Source of the DNA: Pseudomonas oryzihabitans
Lineage (GTDB): Bacteria > Pseudomonadota > Gammaproteobacteria > Pseudomonadales > Pseudomonadaceae
DNA: 64,000 nt
Reading direction: 5' to 3'
Assembly (NCBI RefSeq): GCF_006384975.1
Contig: NZ_CP021645.1
Span: forward strand, 5,298,001-5,362,000
Part shown: piece after piece, positions 1 through 10,313 of the stretch
Layout: every line of letters starts with the position of its first letter
How positions within the stretch are numbered: the stretch's first letter is position 1
Program-made: the position numbers and the translations under genes
The notes under the pieces: model-generated
Told to the model about the DNA's origin: nothing
Databases searched by the model: none
The model's input: only the letters and a program-made list of their open reading frames with translations

Positions 1-1847
1 TCCCAGTATTGCACCCGGGTGTCGTGATAGCCCGCCACCGCCAGGATCGCCGGATAGGCTTGGGCCTTCACGTTCTCATAGGGCGCATAGCTGGCGATGC
101 GCTCCCGCACCTCCGGCTCGTTGGGATCGCCCCATTCGTCGTATTCGGTGACGGTCAGCGGCAGGTCCGGCTTGAGCATGGTATTGAGCACGTCGACGAA
201 GGGCACCTCGGCGATGGCCGCAGCATAGAGATCGGGACGCTGGTTGAGCACCGCACCGATCAGGAGACCACCGGCGCTGCCGCCACTGATGACCACCTGC
301 TGCGGGGTGCTCAGACCCTCGGCCAGCAGATGCTCGGTGCAGGCGATGAAGTCGTCGAAGGTGTTGTGCTTGTGTTCCAGCTTGCCGCTGCGATACCAGG
401 CCTCGCCCAGCTCACCGCCGCCACGTACATGGGCGATGGCGAAGCGCACGCCGCGATCCAGCAGGCTCAGGCGCGCATGGGAGAACCAGGGGTCAAGGCT
501 GTGGCCATAGGCACCATAGCCATAGAGGTAGAGCGGGGCACTCTGCGGCAGATCACGCCGCCCGACCAGGCTGATGGGGATGCGGGTGCCATCGGCGGCA
601 GTTGCCCAGAGGCGCCGGCTTTCATAGGCATCGGCATCGAAGGGGCCTTCCACCGGGACCTGCTTGAGCACCCGTTGGCTGCCGCTGACCAGGTCCAGCT
701 CGCGGATCTCTGCTGGGCGATTGAGTGCTTCGTAGCGCAGTCGCAATACCGGGCTCTGGAATTCCAGTACGTCCATCGCATCGAGGCTGTAGACCTCGTC
801 CGGCAAGTCGACGCGGTAGGGCGCCTGGCCATAGGGGCGGACCTCCAGGATCGGCAGTCCGGCACTGCGCAGACTGAGCACCAGTGCCTGGGCGCTCAGG
901 CTCGCGTCCTCCAGCATCACCGCCGGATCGTGGGGGACCAGCAACTGCCAGTGAGCGCGCGTGGGAGTGGCCTCAGCGGCCTGGTACAGCGCGAAGTTGA
1001 TGCCGTCCTGGTTGCTGCGCACGTACCAGCCGTCGACGCCATGGTCGGGGAAATACTCGTGGCCTTCCTCACGCGGTGCCAGGCAGACGAAGGCCTCGTC
1101 CGGCCGATCCGCATCCAGTACCCAGGCCTCGCTGGTGGTCTTGCTATGGGAGAGCAACAGCAGCTTGCGCTCGGAACTCGAGCGATAGCAGCCGAGGAAG
1201 AAACGCCCATCGGTCTCATGGAAGACCAATTGCGGTTCGGCCTCGCCCAGGTGATAGCGATAGAGCTTGTGCGGACGATGGGATTCGTCCCGCTCGCCGA
1301 AGAACAGGGTACGGCTGTCGTTGGCCCAGGTCAGACTGCCATCGCATTCGTTGAAGGGCAGTTCGGTCACAGTACCGGTCGTCAGGTCTTTCACGTAGAG
1401 GCGGTAAGTCTCGTCACCCACCTGATCCAGACTGTAGGCAAGCTTGGTCTGGTCAGGGCTGATGGTGAAGCGACCCACGGAGAGAAAACCACCGTTGGCG
1501 ATGGCGTTGCCGTCGAACAGCAGCTCCTCGCTCGCGGGGTCGGGCGACAGGCTGCCATCGGCTGGGCGGCGGCAGCGATAATTGCGGCCATATTCGTCAC
1601 CGGCCTGGGTGCGTTGATAGTAGAGATAGTGACCCCGTGGGACCGGCAACGACAGATCCGTCTCGCGAATGCGCGCGCGGATCTCTTCGAACAGTCGCTC
1701 ACGCAAGGCGGCCTGGGGCGCCAGCTGGGTTTCCAGATAGGCGTTCTCGGCTTCCAGGTGCGCCAGCACCTCGGGCGCATCTCGGCTTTCCAACCAGACG
1801 TAGGGATCGTCGCCTGGGGCGCGGCGGGCAATGGGGGCTTGGGTCAT
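1..1847 (-). CDS. ptrB: Oligopeptidase B (S9A serine peptidase), 3' end cut off
   Basis: Cytoplasmic serine oligopeptidase of the prolyl oligopeptidase family, which cleaves short peptides after Lys or Arg. About 615 codons are visible, starting MTQAPIARRAPGDDPYVWLE, with an N-terminal beta-propeller region and then the alpha/beta-hydrolase domain. The nucleophile elbow GGSAGG and the OpB-typical stretch LPLTVTEYDEWGDPNEPE are both visible. Reading stays open to base 1 (ending GYHDTRVQYW), so the catalytic Asp and His and about 70 residues lie outside the window. The start is 89 bp from the divergent membrane-protein gene. The ptrB name rests on these motifs and on the neighbouring genes. Confidence 0.93.
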   Translation of the reverse strand, partial: MTQAPIARRAPGDDPYVWLESRDAPEVLAHLEAENAYLETQLAPQAALRERLFEEIRARIRETDLSLPVPRGHYLYYQRTQAGDEYGRNYRCRRPADGSLSPDPASEELLFDGNAIANGGFLSVGRFTISPDQTKLAYSLDQVGDETYRLYVKDLTTGTVTELPFNECDGSLTWANDSRTLFFGERDESHRPHKLYRYHLGEAEPQLVFHETDGRFFLGCYRSSSERKLLLLSHSKTTSEAWVLDADRPDEAFVCLAPREEGHEYFPDHGVDGWYVRSNQDGINFALYQAAEATPTRAHWQLLVPHDPAVMLEDASLSAQALVLSLRSAGLPILEVRPYGQAPYRVDLPDEVYSLDAMDVLEFQSPVLRLRYEALNRPAEIRELDLVSGSQRVLKQVPVEGPFDADAYESRRLWATAADGTRIPISLVGRRDLPQSAPLYLYGYGAYGHSLDPWFSHARLSLLDRGVRFAIAHVRGGGELGEAWYRSGKLEHKHNTFDDFIACTEHLLAEGLSTPQQVVISGGSAGGLLIGAVLNQRPDLYAAAIAEVPFVDVLNTMLKPDLPLTVTEYDEWGDPNEPEVRERIASYAPYENVKAQAYPAILAVAGYHDTRVQYW

Positions 1848-1936
1848 GCGGGCTCCTTGGCTGCCGCGCAAAAGCACGCGGGCGGGGCAAAACCGTTATC
1901 ATAGGCTTCCCCTCTCATCTATCGCCATGGATCGCA

Positions 1937-2410
1937 ATGACCGACCAAGAGTACCTGATCGCCTGGGCCATCTACGCCGTCGCCGCGCTGCTGTTGTTGG
2001 TGGTGACCTTCAAGGCTACCGGTTGGCTCTGGCGCTGGCTGCGCGAGCCCATCCGCCTGGTGGCGGCCGTGCTCATGGTGACTCCCGTGCTGGTGGACGC
2101 CGAGCACGGCTTCTATGCCCCGGCGATCGCCGTGACGGTACTCGATCTGGTGTTCAAGGTCGGCAACAGCGCCTGGTCGGCCGTGGCCAATCTGGCGGCG
2201 GCCGGCGTCATCGGCGTGGTGCTCTATCTACTCTTTGTGCTGTGCCGCTGGCTGTACTGGCGCTCGCACCCCCGGCCGGTGCCTGTTACTGCCCAAACCC
2301 CAGCGGATGACCCGTTGCCGGAATCGCCTACGACCCGGCAAGGCGCGCCCGCCCCGGTCGAGCAGCGGGACGTCCGCAGTCGCGGCGAGCGCATCGAGCC
2401 GCGCCTCTAA
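1937..2410 (+). CDS. Small inner-membrane protein of unknown function
   Basis: 157-residue protein beginning MTDQEYLIAWAIYAVAALLL. Three or four hydrophobic segments are visible (about residues 6-26, 41-55, 60-75 and 85-108), followed by a Pro/Arg-rich, probably cytoplasmic tail from residue 115. The reading frame is open further upstream, but the ATG at 1937 gives the normal divergent arrangement with ptrB and starts just before the first membrane segment. In related pseudomonads a membrane protein sits between ptrB and the glutamine amidotransferase gene; no function is known to me. Confidence 0.75.
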   Translation: MTDQEYLIAWAIYAVAALLLLVVTFKATGWLWRWLREPIRLVAAVLMVTPVLVDAEHGFYAPAIAVTVLDLVFKVGNSAWSAVANLAAAGVIGVVLYLLFVLCRWLYWRSHPRPVPVTAQTPADDPLPESPTTRQGAPAPVEQRDVRSRGERIEPRL

Positions 2411-2508
2411 TCCAGGCTTGCGCCCAGGGCCTTGCGCCTGCAGCATGATCGTCATGGGCAGCGGCTGCAGCCGCGAGTGAATCAGGCAGCCACCCCGGAG
2501 GAAGGGAC

Positions 2509-3282
2509 ATGTGCGAATTGCTGGGCATGAGTGCCAACGTGCCCACGGATCTGGTCTTCAGTCTCCAGGGCCTGATGCAGCGCGGTGGCCGTACCGGGCC
2601 GCACCGGGACGGCTGGGGCGTGGCCTTCTACGAAGGCAAGGGCCTGCACCTGTTCAAGGATGCCCTGCCGGGTTCCGACTCGGAGGTGGCCAAGCTGGTC
2701 CAGGGCTACCCGATCAAGAGTCATACGGTGATCGGCCATATCCGTCATGCCAACGTCGGCGGCGTCAATCTGGCCAACACCCATCCCTTCGTCCGTGAGC
2801 TGGGCGGTCGCTACTGGAGCTTTGCCCACAATGGTCAGCTGCAGGATTTCCGTCCCGAGCCACGCTTCTATCGTCCGGTTGGGGATACCGACAGCGAGAC
2901 GGCCTTCTGCAGCCTGCTGGACCAGGTCCGCGAGCGCTTCCCCGAACCGGTCCCGGTGGAGATGCTGCTACCGCAGCTGGTGAATGCCTGCGATGGCTTT
3001 CGCCAGCGTGGTGTATTCAACTGTCTGCTCAGCGACGGCGACTGGCTGTTTAGCTTCTGTACCACCAAGCTGGCCCATATCACCCGTCGCGCACCGTTCG
3101 GGCCGGCGCATTTACGCGATGCTGAGGTCCACATCGACTTCAAGGCCGAAACCACCCCCGACGATGTCGTCACCATCGTCGCGACCGAACCCCTGACCAC
3201 GGACGAGCTCTGGACGTTGCACCAGCCGGGTGAATGGCACCTCTGGTGGAATGGTAAGATCGTCACCCAAGGCCGCCTCTGA
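2509..3282 (+). CDS. Class II glutamine amidotransferase (YafJ-like)
   Basis: 257 residues starting MCELLGMSAN. Cys2, exposed after Met removal, is the N-terminal nucleophile of class II (Ntn-type) glutamine amidotransferases, which release ammonia from glutamine. Family motifs seen are RTGPHRDGWGVAFY, a HIRHANVG segment, SFAHNGQL and DTDSE. There is no fused synthetase domain, and the length matches the stand-alone YafJ group, whose acceptor substrate is unknown. A GGAAGG-type ribosome-binding site precedes the ATG. The DUF2937 gene follows after 18 bp, so the two are probably cotranscribed. Confidence 0.9.
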   Translation: MCELLGMSANVPTDLVFSLQGLMQRGGRTGPHRDGWGVAFYEGKGLHLFKDALPGSDSEVAKLVQGYPIKSHTVIGHIRHANVGGVNLANTHPFVRELGGRYWSFAHNGQLQDFRPEPRFYRPVGDTDSETAFCSLLDQVRERFPEPVPVEMLLPQLVNACDGFRQRGVFNCLLSDGDWLFSFCTTKLAHITRRAPFGPAHLRDAEVHIDFKAETTPDDVVTIVATEPLTTDELWTLHQPGEWHLWWNGKIVTQGRL

Positions 3283-3300
3283 ACAGGAGCCTCTCCAGCG

Positions 3301-3813
3301 ATGTTGCGCAGCTATATCCGTCTGCTGTTGTTCACCCTGGCCTTGTTGGTAGGGGTGCAGATTCCTGGATTCATGCTCGACTACGAGCAGCGTGTGGATG
3401 CCCACCGGCTGGAATCCGACCAGGCCTTGAACGGCTTTCGCAAGACCGCACAGCAATACTTCAACGGTAGCCTCGACGGCTTGCTGGCGCACTACCAGGC
3501 CAGTGACGACCCGGTCTTTCGCAGCGATGCCGACAGCCTTGGCGTGCTGATACGCCGCAATGCACTCTTCAACGAAGAGTGGCAGGCCCTGCAGGGGCCT
3601 TGGTATCAGCGAGCCTGGCACATTCTCGTTCGGCCCAACGCCGAACTGCGCGACGAGACCCTGCGGCAGTATCGCTATCAGGTGGTACTCACCCCGGAGG
3701 CCATCGCCTGGGGGGTAGGGCTGGGCCTGGCACTGGCGGTGACCATAGAAACCCTCGCGCTCTGGCTTTCGATCCTGCTCTATCCGCGGCGCCCGGCCCG
3801 GCGGATTTCCTAG
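3301..3813 (+). CDS. DUF2937 family membrane protein
   Basis: 170 residues. A hydrophobic N-terminal segment (about residues 7-24) is followed by a roughly 110-residue soluble, probably periplasmic region and a second membrane segment (about 140-162), then a basic tail ending RRPARRIS. This two-helix layout is typical of DUF2937 proteins found beside the glutamine amidotransferase gene in pseudomonads. Function unknown. It is the last gene before the tRNA-Val promoter. Confidence 0.8.
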   Translation: MLRSYIRLLLFTLALLVGVQIPGFMLDYEQRVDAHRLESDQALNGFRKTAQQYFNGSLDGLLAHYQASDDPVFRSDADSLGVLIRRNALFNEEWQALQGPWYQRAWHILVRPNAELRDETLRQYRYQVVLTPEAIAWGVGLGLALAVTIETLALWLSILLYPRRPARRIS

Positions 3814-3861
3814 TCTCGATAAAAAAATTCACGTTTTCAGGCGTTTAGCTGAAAAAAGGGC

Positions 3862-3889
3862 TTGACGCTCTGGTGCCGGTCTGTAGAAT
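3862..3889 (+). promoter_or_regulatory. Promoter of tRNA-Val(GAC)
   Basis: TTGACG (3862-3867), a 16-bp spacer and TAGAAT (3884-3889). Transcription would begin about 3896, just before the tRNA at 3903. The hexamers are close to sigma-70 consensus, and a GC-rich stretch follows the -10 box. Confidence 0.75.
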
Positions 3890-3902
3890 GCGCACCCACA
3901 GC

Positions 3903-3979
3903 AGGCACGTAGCTCAGTTGGTTAGAGCACCACCTTGACATGGTGGGGGTCGTTGGTTCGAATCCAATCGTGCCTACCA
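3903..3979 (+). tRNA. tRNA-Val (anticodon GAC)
   Basis: 77-nt cloverleaf with acceptor stem AGGCACG/CGTGCCT, anticodon arm CCACC-TTGACAT-GGTGG giving anticodon GAC, a TTCGAAT T-loop and an encoded 3' CCA. A promoter lies immediately upstream and an intrinsic terminator 30 bp downstream, so it is a single-gene transcription unit. Confidence 0.97.
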
Positions 3980-4008
3980 AACAAAACCCGCACTGCTGGC
4001 GGGTGACG

Positions 4009-4040
4009 AAAAAGGGCGATCCGAAAGGGTCGCCCTTTTT
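4009..4040 (+). terminator. Intrinsic terminator of tRNA-Val
   Basis: Stem AAAAAGGGCGA / TCGCCCTTTTT around a 10-nt loop, with the T-tract running into the 3' arm. The A/T symmetry means it could also stop transcription coming from the right. Confidence 0.85.
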
Positions 4041-4380
4041 CGTTTTGGGTGTTCTGAAGGTCTTCTCGGGAGATGGCCGGTGTCGCTCATCGAGCGCGAG
4101 GTCCAGTGGGTTATGGGATCTGCTGGAAATCTTCAAGAGATGCCTGTTGCTTCCAGGTCAGGAGCTAGCCAAGAGGTTTCGCTGCGCTGGATAGCCTTCG
4201 CCGAACCTCGGAAACTTCAGAGGCCCACCACCTTCGCGCCGCGCTGATAGATCACTCGGCCAGGAGCTGAGGGCGGTACCTTGGTTCGTACCTATGAATC
4301 GCGCGTTCCCCTTTACCGGCTATTGGGTGCCCTCTATATCGATGGTGAACTTCCAACTCATTCTTTAAAGAGGAATAAGT
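4041..4380. other. Non-coding gap of about 340 bp, nothing recognised
   Basis: Lies between the tRNA-Val terminator and the terminator of the yfdX-type gene. I find no open frame with a start and ribosome-binding site, no tRNA and no clear promoter. tRNA 3' flanks often hold decayed insertions, but I cannot match these bases to any gene. Confidence 0.5.
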
Positions 4381-4413
4381 AAAAGGGAGCGACCCCTTGG
4401 ATCGCCCCCTTTT
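4381..4413 (-). terminator. Intrinsic terminator of the yfdX-type gene
   Basis: On the minus strand, an AAAAGGG...CGA / TCG...CCCTTTT hairpin ending in a T-run, 24 bp past the stop codon of the yfdX-type gene. Confidence 0.75.
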
Positions 4414-4436
4414 GCTTCTAAGCTAAGTGTGAGTGG

Positions 4437-5144
4437 TTATTTGCTCGGGGTGACGGTCTCGGTGAAGGAACCCACCGGTTGCAACCCGTGTGCATTGGCC
4501 GCGAAGTTCACATCGGTTGAGGCGAAGCGTACTTCGTCCTGAACCTTCTTGAGTGCCAGGTTGGCTTCATAGTACTTGTCGCTGGCCAGGAGTTTGGCGG
4601 CCTGATCGACATCGGTTACGGTTTGCTTGAGCGGGGCCAGGGCGATGGACGTGTCGACATCGACACCGGCCAGGCGCAGAACTTCCGCAGCACCCTTGGC
4701 ATCGCCATGCTTGAGTTTCGCATTGGCGTCGGCGACCGCCTTGACCTTCTGCGGGCTGGCGAGATAGTTGTCCTGGATAATGGTGTCACCCCAGATGGGT
4801 AGCCAGGCCTTCGGAGTGGTGTCGGTATCGGCCTTGCCCTGGCTGTCTTTGACCTGCAGGTCGTTGGCTGCTTTGGTAAAGGCCGTATTGTCTTTCTCGG
4901 CAAGCTTCAGCGCATGCTGAGCCTCCTTGACTTGCTCCAGTGCTTTTTTCGGTTGTCCCTGGAAGATTTCTAGGCGTGCACTGGAAATGTCCACAAAGGC
5001 GCGTTGGCCTTGGGTCGAAAGGGCTTGGAAGCTGCTCAGGGCGCTTGGGCTGAGAGCTTCGGTGGCGGCATAAGCCGCAGATGTGCAAGCAGCTACAATG
5101 GCGGCGACCAGCATGCTTTTTGCCAGTTTGTTTTTGACGTTCAT
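4437..5144 (-). CDS. YfdX family periplasmic protein
   Basis: 235 residues. A Sec signal peptide MNVKNKLAKSMLVAAIVAAC... with a probable AYA-A cleavage near residue 26 precedes a helical YfdX domain: alternating helices with the LEIFQGQPKKALEQ and PIWGDTIIQDNYL segments usual for the family. Enterobacterial YfdX is linked to acid and multidrug resistance regulons; whether that applies here is not shown. Monocistronic, with its own terminator and a long AT-rich upstream region. A strong purine-rich ribosome-binding site lies just before the ATG. Confidence 0.85.
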   Translation of the reverse strand: MNVKNKLAKSMLVAAIVAACTSAAYAATEALSPSALSSFQALSTQGQRAFVDISSARLEIFQGQPKKALEQVKEAQHALKLAEKDNTAFTKAANDLQVKDSQGKADTDTTPKAWLPIWGDTIIQDNYLASPQKVKAVADANAKLKHGDAKGAAEVLRLAGVDVDTSIALAPLKQTVTDVDQAAKLLASDKYYEANLALKKVQDEVRFASTDVNFAANAHGLQPVGSFTETVTPSK

Positions 5145-5589
5145 TTGCTACCTCCATGGAACATGCATTGAAGTGAGTTGCTCAGGTACCAGAACTAGGT
5201 CGGTGTTAACTAGGTTCTGTAGTGCCTGGTGTCGATGATTCATCAAGCTGTCTTAACACTTGGTTAAGAGGGTGAAGAACTTTTTAAGTGGGGAAAGAGA
5301 TTTTCTATATGCAGGGGCTCTTTTGCGCGAAAGGTCTTTCTGTGTTTTCTTTTCTGGTTGTTTGCTGGTCGAGGGTGTTCTGGTTTTAATAAGTAAAGCT
5401 TAAGTTTTTATAGGGCGAGTAATGTTGAATGTTGGCTGAATGCTTGCCTGTTGAATGGTGTGGCTGGTCGGGTGCGCTATCCCGTGCTCGTGATGTTTTG
5501 GCTTTTAGCGTAGAATATCAGGCCATTTTATGTTGCCTGGCCACGGTGGCCCAGGCGAAGGTTTGGCACGAAATCACGAGGAGAGGGCA
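5145..5589. other. AT-rich regulatory gap between divergent genes
   Basis: About 445 bp, visibly richer in A/T than its neighbours, with no gene found. It holds a direct repeat AACTAGGT (5193-5200 and 5208-5215, 15-bp period) and a perfect inverted repeat TCTTAAC-N5-GTTAAGA (5251-5269). Both lie upstream of the yfdX-type gene and could be regulator sites. The right half must carry the promoter of the small gene at 5590. Confidence 0.5.
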
Positions 5590-5871
5590 ATGACTCAGGG
5601 TGACGAAGGGCGGCAGATCGGCAAGGGTGGCTGCCTGGGGTTGGTCTTGTTGTCGCTCTTGTTCGCAGTGGTGGTCTTCGGCTCCATCATCTACGTCTAT
5701 CTCCACAACGCGACGCCGGCCAATAGAGCCAATGAGCAGCAGGCCATCGATCAGTGCCTGGCGCGCGCCAATGCCCCGGAAACCACCCCGGCCGATCGGC
5801 AGGCGCTGATGGAGAATTGCCAGGAAATGCAGAAGCAATTCCTTAAAAAGTATCCCGACGCCGCGCGCTGA
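5590..5871 (+). CDS. Small single-span membrane protein, unknown
   Basis: 93 residues starting MTQGDEGRQIGKGG. One membrane segment (about residues 15-37) is followed by a roughly 55-residue helical tail with two Cys (IDQCLARAN and MENCQEMQK). The start was chosen for the GAGGAGAG ribosome-binding site directly upstream; an earlier in-frame ATG at 5530 lacks one. Lies 206 bp ahead of thrS. No family recognised. Confidence 0.7.
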   Translation: MTQGDEGRQIGKGGCLGLVLLSLLFAVVVFGSIIYVYLHNATPANRANEQQAIDQCLARANAPETTPADRQALMENCQEMQKQFLKKYPDAAR

Positions 5872-6077
5872 TCTGGTCGAAAGCCTTCGCGCAGTTGCGT
5901 CAGGTGTCCGTTTCTGAAAGGATTTCCGTCCCCAAACTTCCAGTGAACCTTTCGCGTCGCCCGGAATGCCTTGCGGCCCTGCCACTGTGCGGCGGGATTT
6001 CCAGCGGTGCGGCTGCTTACTGGCCAATCCCACCATGTGGCCCTTGGTATGGGTCACCACTGAGTTGAGGAGGCGCC

Positions 6078-8000
6078 ATGCCTGTCATTACTCTCCCCGA
6101 CGGTAGCCAACGTCCATTCGACAAGCCCGTCACCGTAGCCGAAGTCGCCCAGTCCATTGGTGCCGGTCTCGCCAAGGCCACCATTGCCGGTCGTGTCGAC
6201 GGCCAACTGCGTGATGCCAGCGATCTCATCGAGCAGGACGCCAACCTGCAGATCATCACCGCCAAGGACGAGGACGGCCTGGAGATCATCCGCCACTCCT
6301 GCGCCCACCTGGTCGGCCATGCGGTCAAGCAGCTGTTCCCGACCGCCAAGATGGTCATCGGTCCGGTGATCGACGAAGGCTTCTACTACGACATCTCCTT
6401 CGAGCGTCCTTTCACCCTCGACGACCTCTCGGCCATCGAGACGCGGATGCGCGAGCTGATCGACAAGGACTACGACGTCATCAAGAAGATGACGCCGCGC
6501 GCCGAGGTCATTGAGGTGTTCAAGTCCCGGGGTGAGGACTACAAGCTGCGCCTGATCGACGATATGCCCGAGGAGCAGGCCATGGGCCTGTATTACCACG
6601 AGGAGTACGTCGACATGTGCCGGGGCCCGCACGTGCCCAACACGCGCTTCCTCAAGGCCTTCAAGCTGACCAAGCTGTCCGGTGCCTACTGGCGTGGCGA
6701 CTCCAAGAACGAGCAGTTGCAGCGCATCTATGGCACCGCCTGGGCCGACAAGAAGCAGTTGGCCGCCTACATCCAGCGCATCGAGGAAGCCGAGAAGCGC
6801 GACCACCGTCGCATCGGCAAGCAACTCGATCTCTTCCACCTGCAGGAAGAAGCGCCCGGCATGGTGTTCTGGCATCCCAATGGCTGGACCGTCTACCAGG
6901 TGCTCGAGCAGTACATGCGCAAGGTCCAGCGCGACCATGGCTACCAGGAAGTGAAGACGCCCCAGGTGGTGGATCGCATCCTCTGGGAGCGTTCCGGCCA
7001 CTGGTCCAACTATGCCGAGAACATGTTCACCACGTCCTCAGAAAACCGCGACTTCGCGGTCAAGCCGATGAACTGCCCCTGTCACGTGCAGGTGTTCAAT
7101 CAGGGACTGAAGTCCTACCGCGACCTGCCACTGCGTCTCGCCGAGTTCGGTGCCTGCCATCGCAACGAGCCGTCCGGTGCCCTGCACGGCATCATGCGCG
7201 TGCGCGGCTTCACCCAGGACGATGCCCACATCTTCTGCACCGAGGAGCAGGTGGAGAAGGAAGCGGCTGACTTCATCAAGCTGACCCTGCAGGTCTATGC
7301 CGACTTCGGCTTCACCGACGTCGCCATGAAGCTTTCTACCCGGCCGGCCAAGCGGGTTGGTTCCGAAGAGCTATGGGATCGCGCCGAGAAGGCTATGGCT
7401 GATGCCCTGGATGCCTCGGGTCTGCCTTGGGAATACCAGCCGGGTGAGGGTGCCTTCTACGGACCGAAGATCGAATTCACCCTCAAGGACTGCCTGGGGC
7501 GTAACTGGCAGTGTGGTACCCTGCAGTACGACGCGAACCTGCCCGAGCGCCTCGACGCCAGCTACGTTTCGGAAGACAACAATCGCCAGCGTCCGGTGAT
7601 GCTGCACCGTGCCATCCTTGGCTCCTTCGAGCGCTTCATCGGCATGCTCATCGAGCATTACGCCGGCTTGTTCCCGGCCTGGCTCGCGCCGACCCAGGCG
7701 GTGGTGCTCAACATCACCGACAAACAGGCCGATTTCGCGCAGCAGGTCGTCGGCGAATTGAACGCCGAGGGCTTCCGCGCCAAGGTCGACTTGAGAAACG
7801 AGAAGATCGGCTTTAAAATCCGCGAGCATACTTTGCTCAAGGTTCCCTATCTCCTGGTTATTGGAGACCGGGAGGTTGAGACACGATCCGTTGCCGTGCG
7901 TACCCGTGAAGGCGTTGATCTGGGCTCCATGCCCGTCGAGCGTTTCCGCGAGCTGCTCACGCAAGCGGTTTCCCGGCGTGGCCGGCAAGAATCGGAGTAA
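6078..8000 (+). CDS. thrS: Threonyl-tRNA synthetase
   Basis: 640 residues, full length for bacterial ThrRS, which charges tRNA-Thr in the cytoplasm. Order: N-terminal TGS domain (about 1-62), editing domain with the [11 protein letters not shown] motif (about 97-107), class II catalytic core (about 245-530) with the zinc-ligand region [21 protein letters not shown] and RDDAHIFC-like segments, and the C-terminal HGTP anticodon-binding domain. First gene of the translation cluster; its stop overlaps the likely infC start by one base. Confidence 0.98.
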   Translation: MPVITLPDGSQRPFDKPVTVAEVAQSIGAGLAKATIAGRVDGQLRDASDLIEQDANLQIITAKDEDGLEIIRHSCAHLVGHAVKQLFPTAKMVIGPVIDEGFYYDISFERPFTLDDLSAIETRMRELIDKDYDVIKKMTPRAEVIEVFKSRGEDYKLRLIDDMPEEQAMGLYYHEEYVDMCRGPHVPNTRFLKAFKLTKLSGAYWRGDSKNEQLQRIYGTAWADKKQLAAYIQRIEEAEKRDHRRIGKQLDLFHLQEEAPGMVFWHPNGWTVYQVLEQYMRKVQRDHGYQEVKTPQVVDRILWERSGHWSNYAENMFTTSSENRDFAVKPMNCPCHVQVFNQGLKSYRDLPLRLAEFGACHRNEPSGALHGIMRVRGFTQDDAHIFCTEEQVEKEAADFIKLTLQVYADFGFTDVAMKLSTRPAKRVGSEELWDRAEKAMADALDASGLPWEYQPGEGAFYGPKIEFTLKDCLGRNWQCGTLQYDANLPERLDASYVSEDNNRQRPVMLHRAILGSFERFIGMLIEHYAGLFPAWLAPTQAVVLNITDKQADFAQQVVGELNAEGFRAKVDLRNEKIGFKIREHTLLKVPYLLVIGDREVETRSVAVRTREGVDLGSMPVERFRELLTQAVSRRGRQESE

Positions 8001-8554
8001 TCACTATCAAGCAGCGTGACATGAGACAAGACAAGCGAGCCGCACCTCGGGCACCGATCAACGAAAATATCACCGCCCGGGAAGTTCGCCTTATTGGCGC
8101 CGATGGTCAGCAAGTAGGCATCGTCTCCATCCAGGAGGCCTTGCAGGCTGCCGAAGACGCCAAGCTGGATCTGGTGGAAATCACCGCCGACGCCGTACCC
8201 CCGGTCTGCCGGATCATGGACTACGGCAAGCACGTCTTCGAGAAGAAGAAGCAAGTCGCGGCGGCGAAGAAGAACCAGAAGCAGGCTCAGGTCAAAGAAA
8301 TCAAGTTTCGTCCAGGGACGGAAGAAGGGGATTACCAGGTAAAACTACGCAACCTGGTACGTTTCCTAACCGAGGGGGACAAGGCCAAGATCTCGTTGAG
8401 ATTCCGCGGCCGGGAGATGGCCCACCAGGAGCTGGGCATGGAGCTGTTGAAGCGGGTCGAAGCCGACCTTGCCGAACATGGCGCCGTTGAGCAGCATCCT
8501 AAGATGGAAGGACGCCAACTCATCATGGTCATCGCCCCCAAGAAGAAAAAGTAA
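8000..8554 (+). CDS. infC: Translation initiation factor IF-3, non-AUG start
   Basis: Reading from the ATC at 8000 gives 184 residues, [14 protein letters not shown], which fits the N-terminus usual for pseudomonad IF-3. A second ATC at 8006 has better spacing from the GGAG at 7994. An ATG-only reading would begin at 8021 and lose seven residues. IF-3 binds the 30S subunit and rejects non-AUG starts, so a rare start codon gives autoregulation as in other infC genes. N- and C-terminal domains are intact ([38 protein letters not shown]). Confidence 0.9.
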   Translation: MTIKQRDMRQDKRAAPRAPINENITAREVRLIGADGQQVGIVSIQEALQAAEDAKLDLVEITADAVPPVCRIMDYGKHVFEKKKQVAAAKKNQKQAQVKEIKFRPGTEEGDYQVKLRNLVRFLTEGDKAKISLRFRGREMAHQELGMELLKRVEADLAEHGAVEQHPKMEGRQLIMVIAPKKKK

Positions 8555-8615
8555 CCACCAGGGCACTGGCAGGCCTTGCGGTTATGCGTAATCACTCAAT
8601 GCGGAGTATCCGAAC

Positions 8616-8810
8616 ATGCCAAAGATGAAAACCAAAAGCGGCGCTGCGAAGCGCTTCATGAAGACTGCTGGCGGCATCAAGCACAAGCACGCTTTCAAGA
8701 GCCACATTCTGACCAAGATGACCACCAAGCGTAAGCGTCAGCTGCGCGGTACGTCGCTGATGCATGCATCCGACGTCCAAAAGGTCGAGCGCATGCTGCG
8801 CCTTCGTTAA
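8616..8810 (+). CDS. rpmI: 50S ribosomal protein L35
   Basis: 64 residues, starting [20 protein letters not shown], very basic and typical of bL35. Sits 61 bp after infC and 30 bp before rplT, the universal infC-rpmI-rplT order, where L20 usually controls translation of the pair. Confidence 0.98.
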   Translation: MPKMKTKSGAAKRFMKTAGGIKHKHAFKSHILTKMTTKRKRQLRGTSLMHASDVQKVERMLRLR

Positions 8811-8840
8811 TCCTGGTCAAGAATCTAGAGGAAGTTACTC

Positions 8841-9197
8841 ATGGCTCGTGTTAAGCGTGGCGTCATCGCTCGTCGCCGTCACAAGAAAATCCTGAAGCTC
8901 GCCAAAGGCTACTACGGTGCCCGTTCGCGCGTCTTCCGCGTCGCCAAGCAGGCGGTGATCAAGGCTGGCCAATATGCCTACCGTGACCGTCGTCAGCGCA
9001 AGCGTCAGTTCCGCGCTCTGTGGATCGCTCGTATCAACGCTGGTGCTCGTATCAACGGTCTGTCCTACAGCCGTCTGATCGCCGGCCTGAAAAAAGCGGC
9101 CATCGAGATCGACCGTAAGGTACTGGCCGATCTGGCCGTGAACGAAAAAGCGGCGTTTGCTGCGATTGTCGAGAAAGCTAAAGCTTCGCTGGCTTAA
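8841..9197 (+). CDS. rplT: 50S ribosomal protein L20
   Basis: 118 residues, starting [20 protein letters not shown], with the [13 protein letters not shown] and [14 protein letters not shown] segments of bL20. It is needed for early 50S assembly and normally represses its own operon by binding the leader mRNA. Followed by a strong hairpin before pheS. Confidence 0.98.
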   Translation: MARVKRGVIARRRHKKILKLAKGYYGARSRVFRVAKQAVIKAGQYAYRDRRQRKRQFRALWIARINAGARINGLSYSRLIAGLKKAAIEIDRKVLADLAVNEKAAFAAIVEKAKASLA

Positions 9198-9241
9198 GCC
9201 CCCCGGCAATCTCGCGCCTCTGGCGCGAAGCAACGTCATCG

Positions 9242-9276
9242 ATAGGGGAAGAGCCTCATAGCTCTTCCCCTATTTT
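9242..9276 (+). terminator. Terminator or attenuator between rplT and pheS
   Basis: Perfect 13-bp stem ATAGGGGAAGAGC / GCTCTTCCCCTAT around a 6-nt loop, followed by TTTT. It lies 96-18 bp upstream of pheS. I see no Phe-rich leader peptide before it, so either it ends the rplT transcript with partial read-through or pheST is attenuated by another means. Confidence 0.8.
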
Positions 9277-9293
9277 GTATCTGGAGTCCCTAG

Positions 9294-10295
<1,002 letters not shown>

Positions 10296-10313
10296 CCGCC
10301 AGACGGGAGTCCT

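Noticed and set aside
9..1904. 631-codon open frame on the plus strand
   Set aside because: Antisense shadow of ptrB; the minus strand encodes recognisable oligopeptidase B with its active-site motif.
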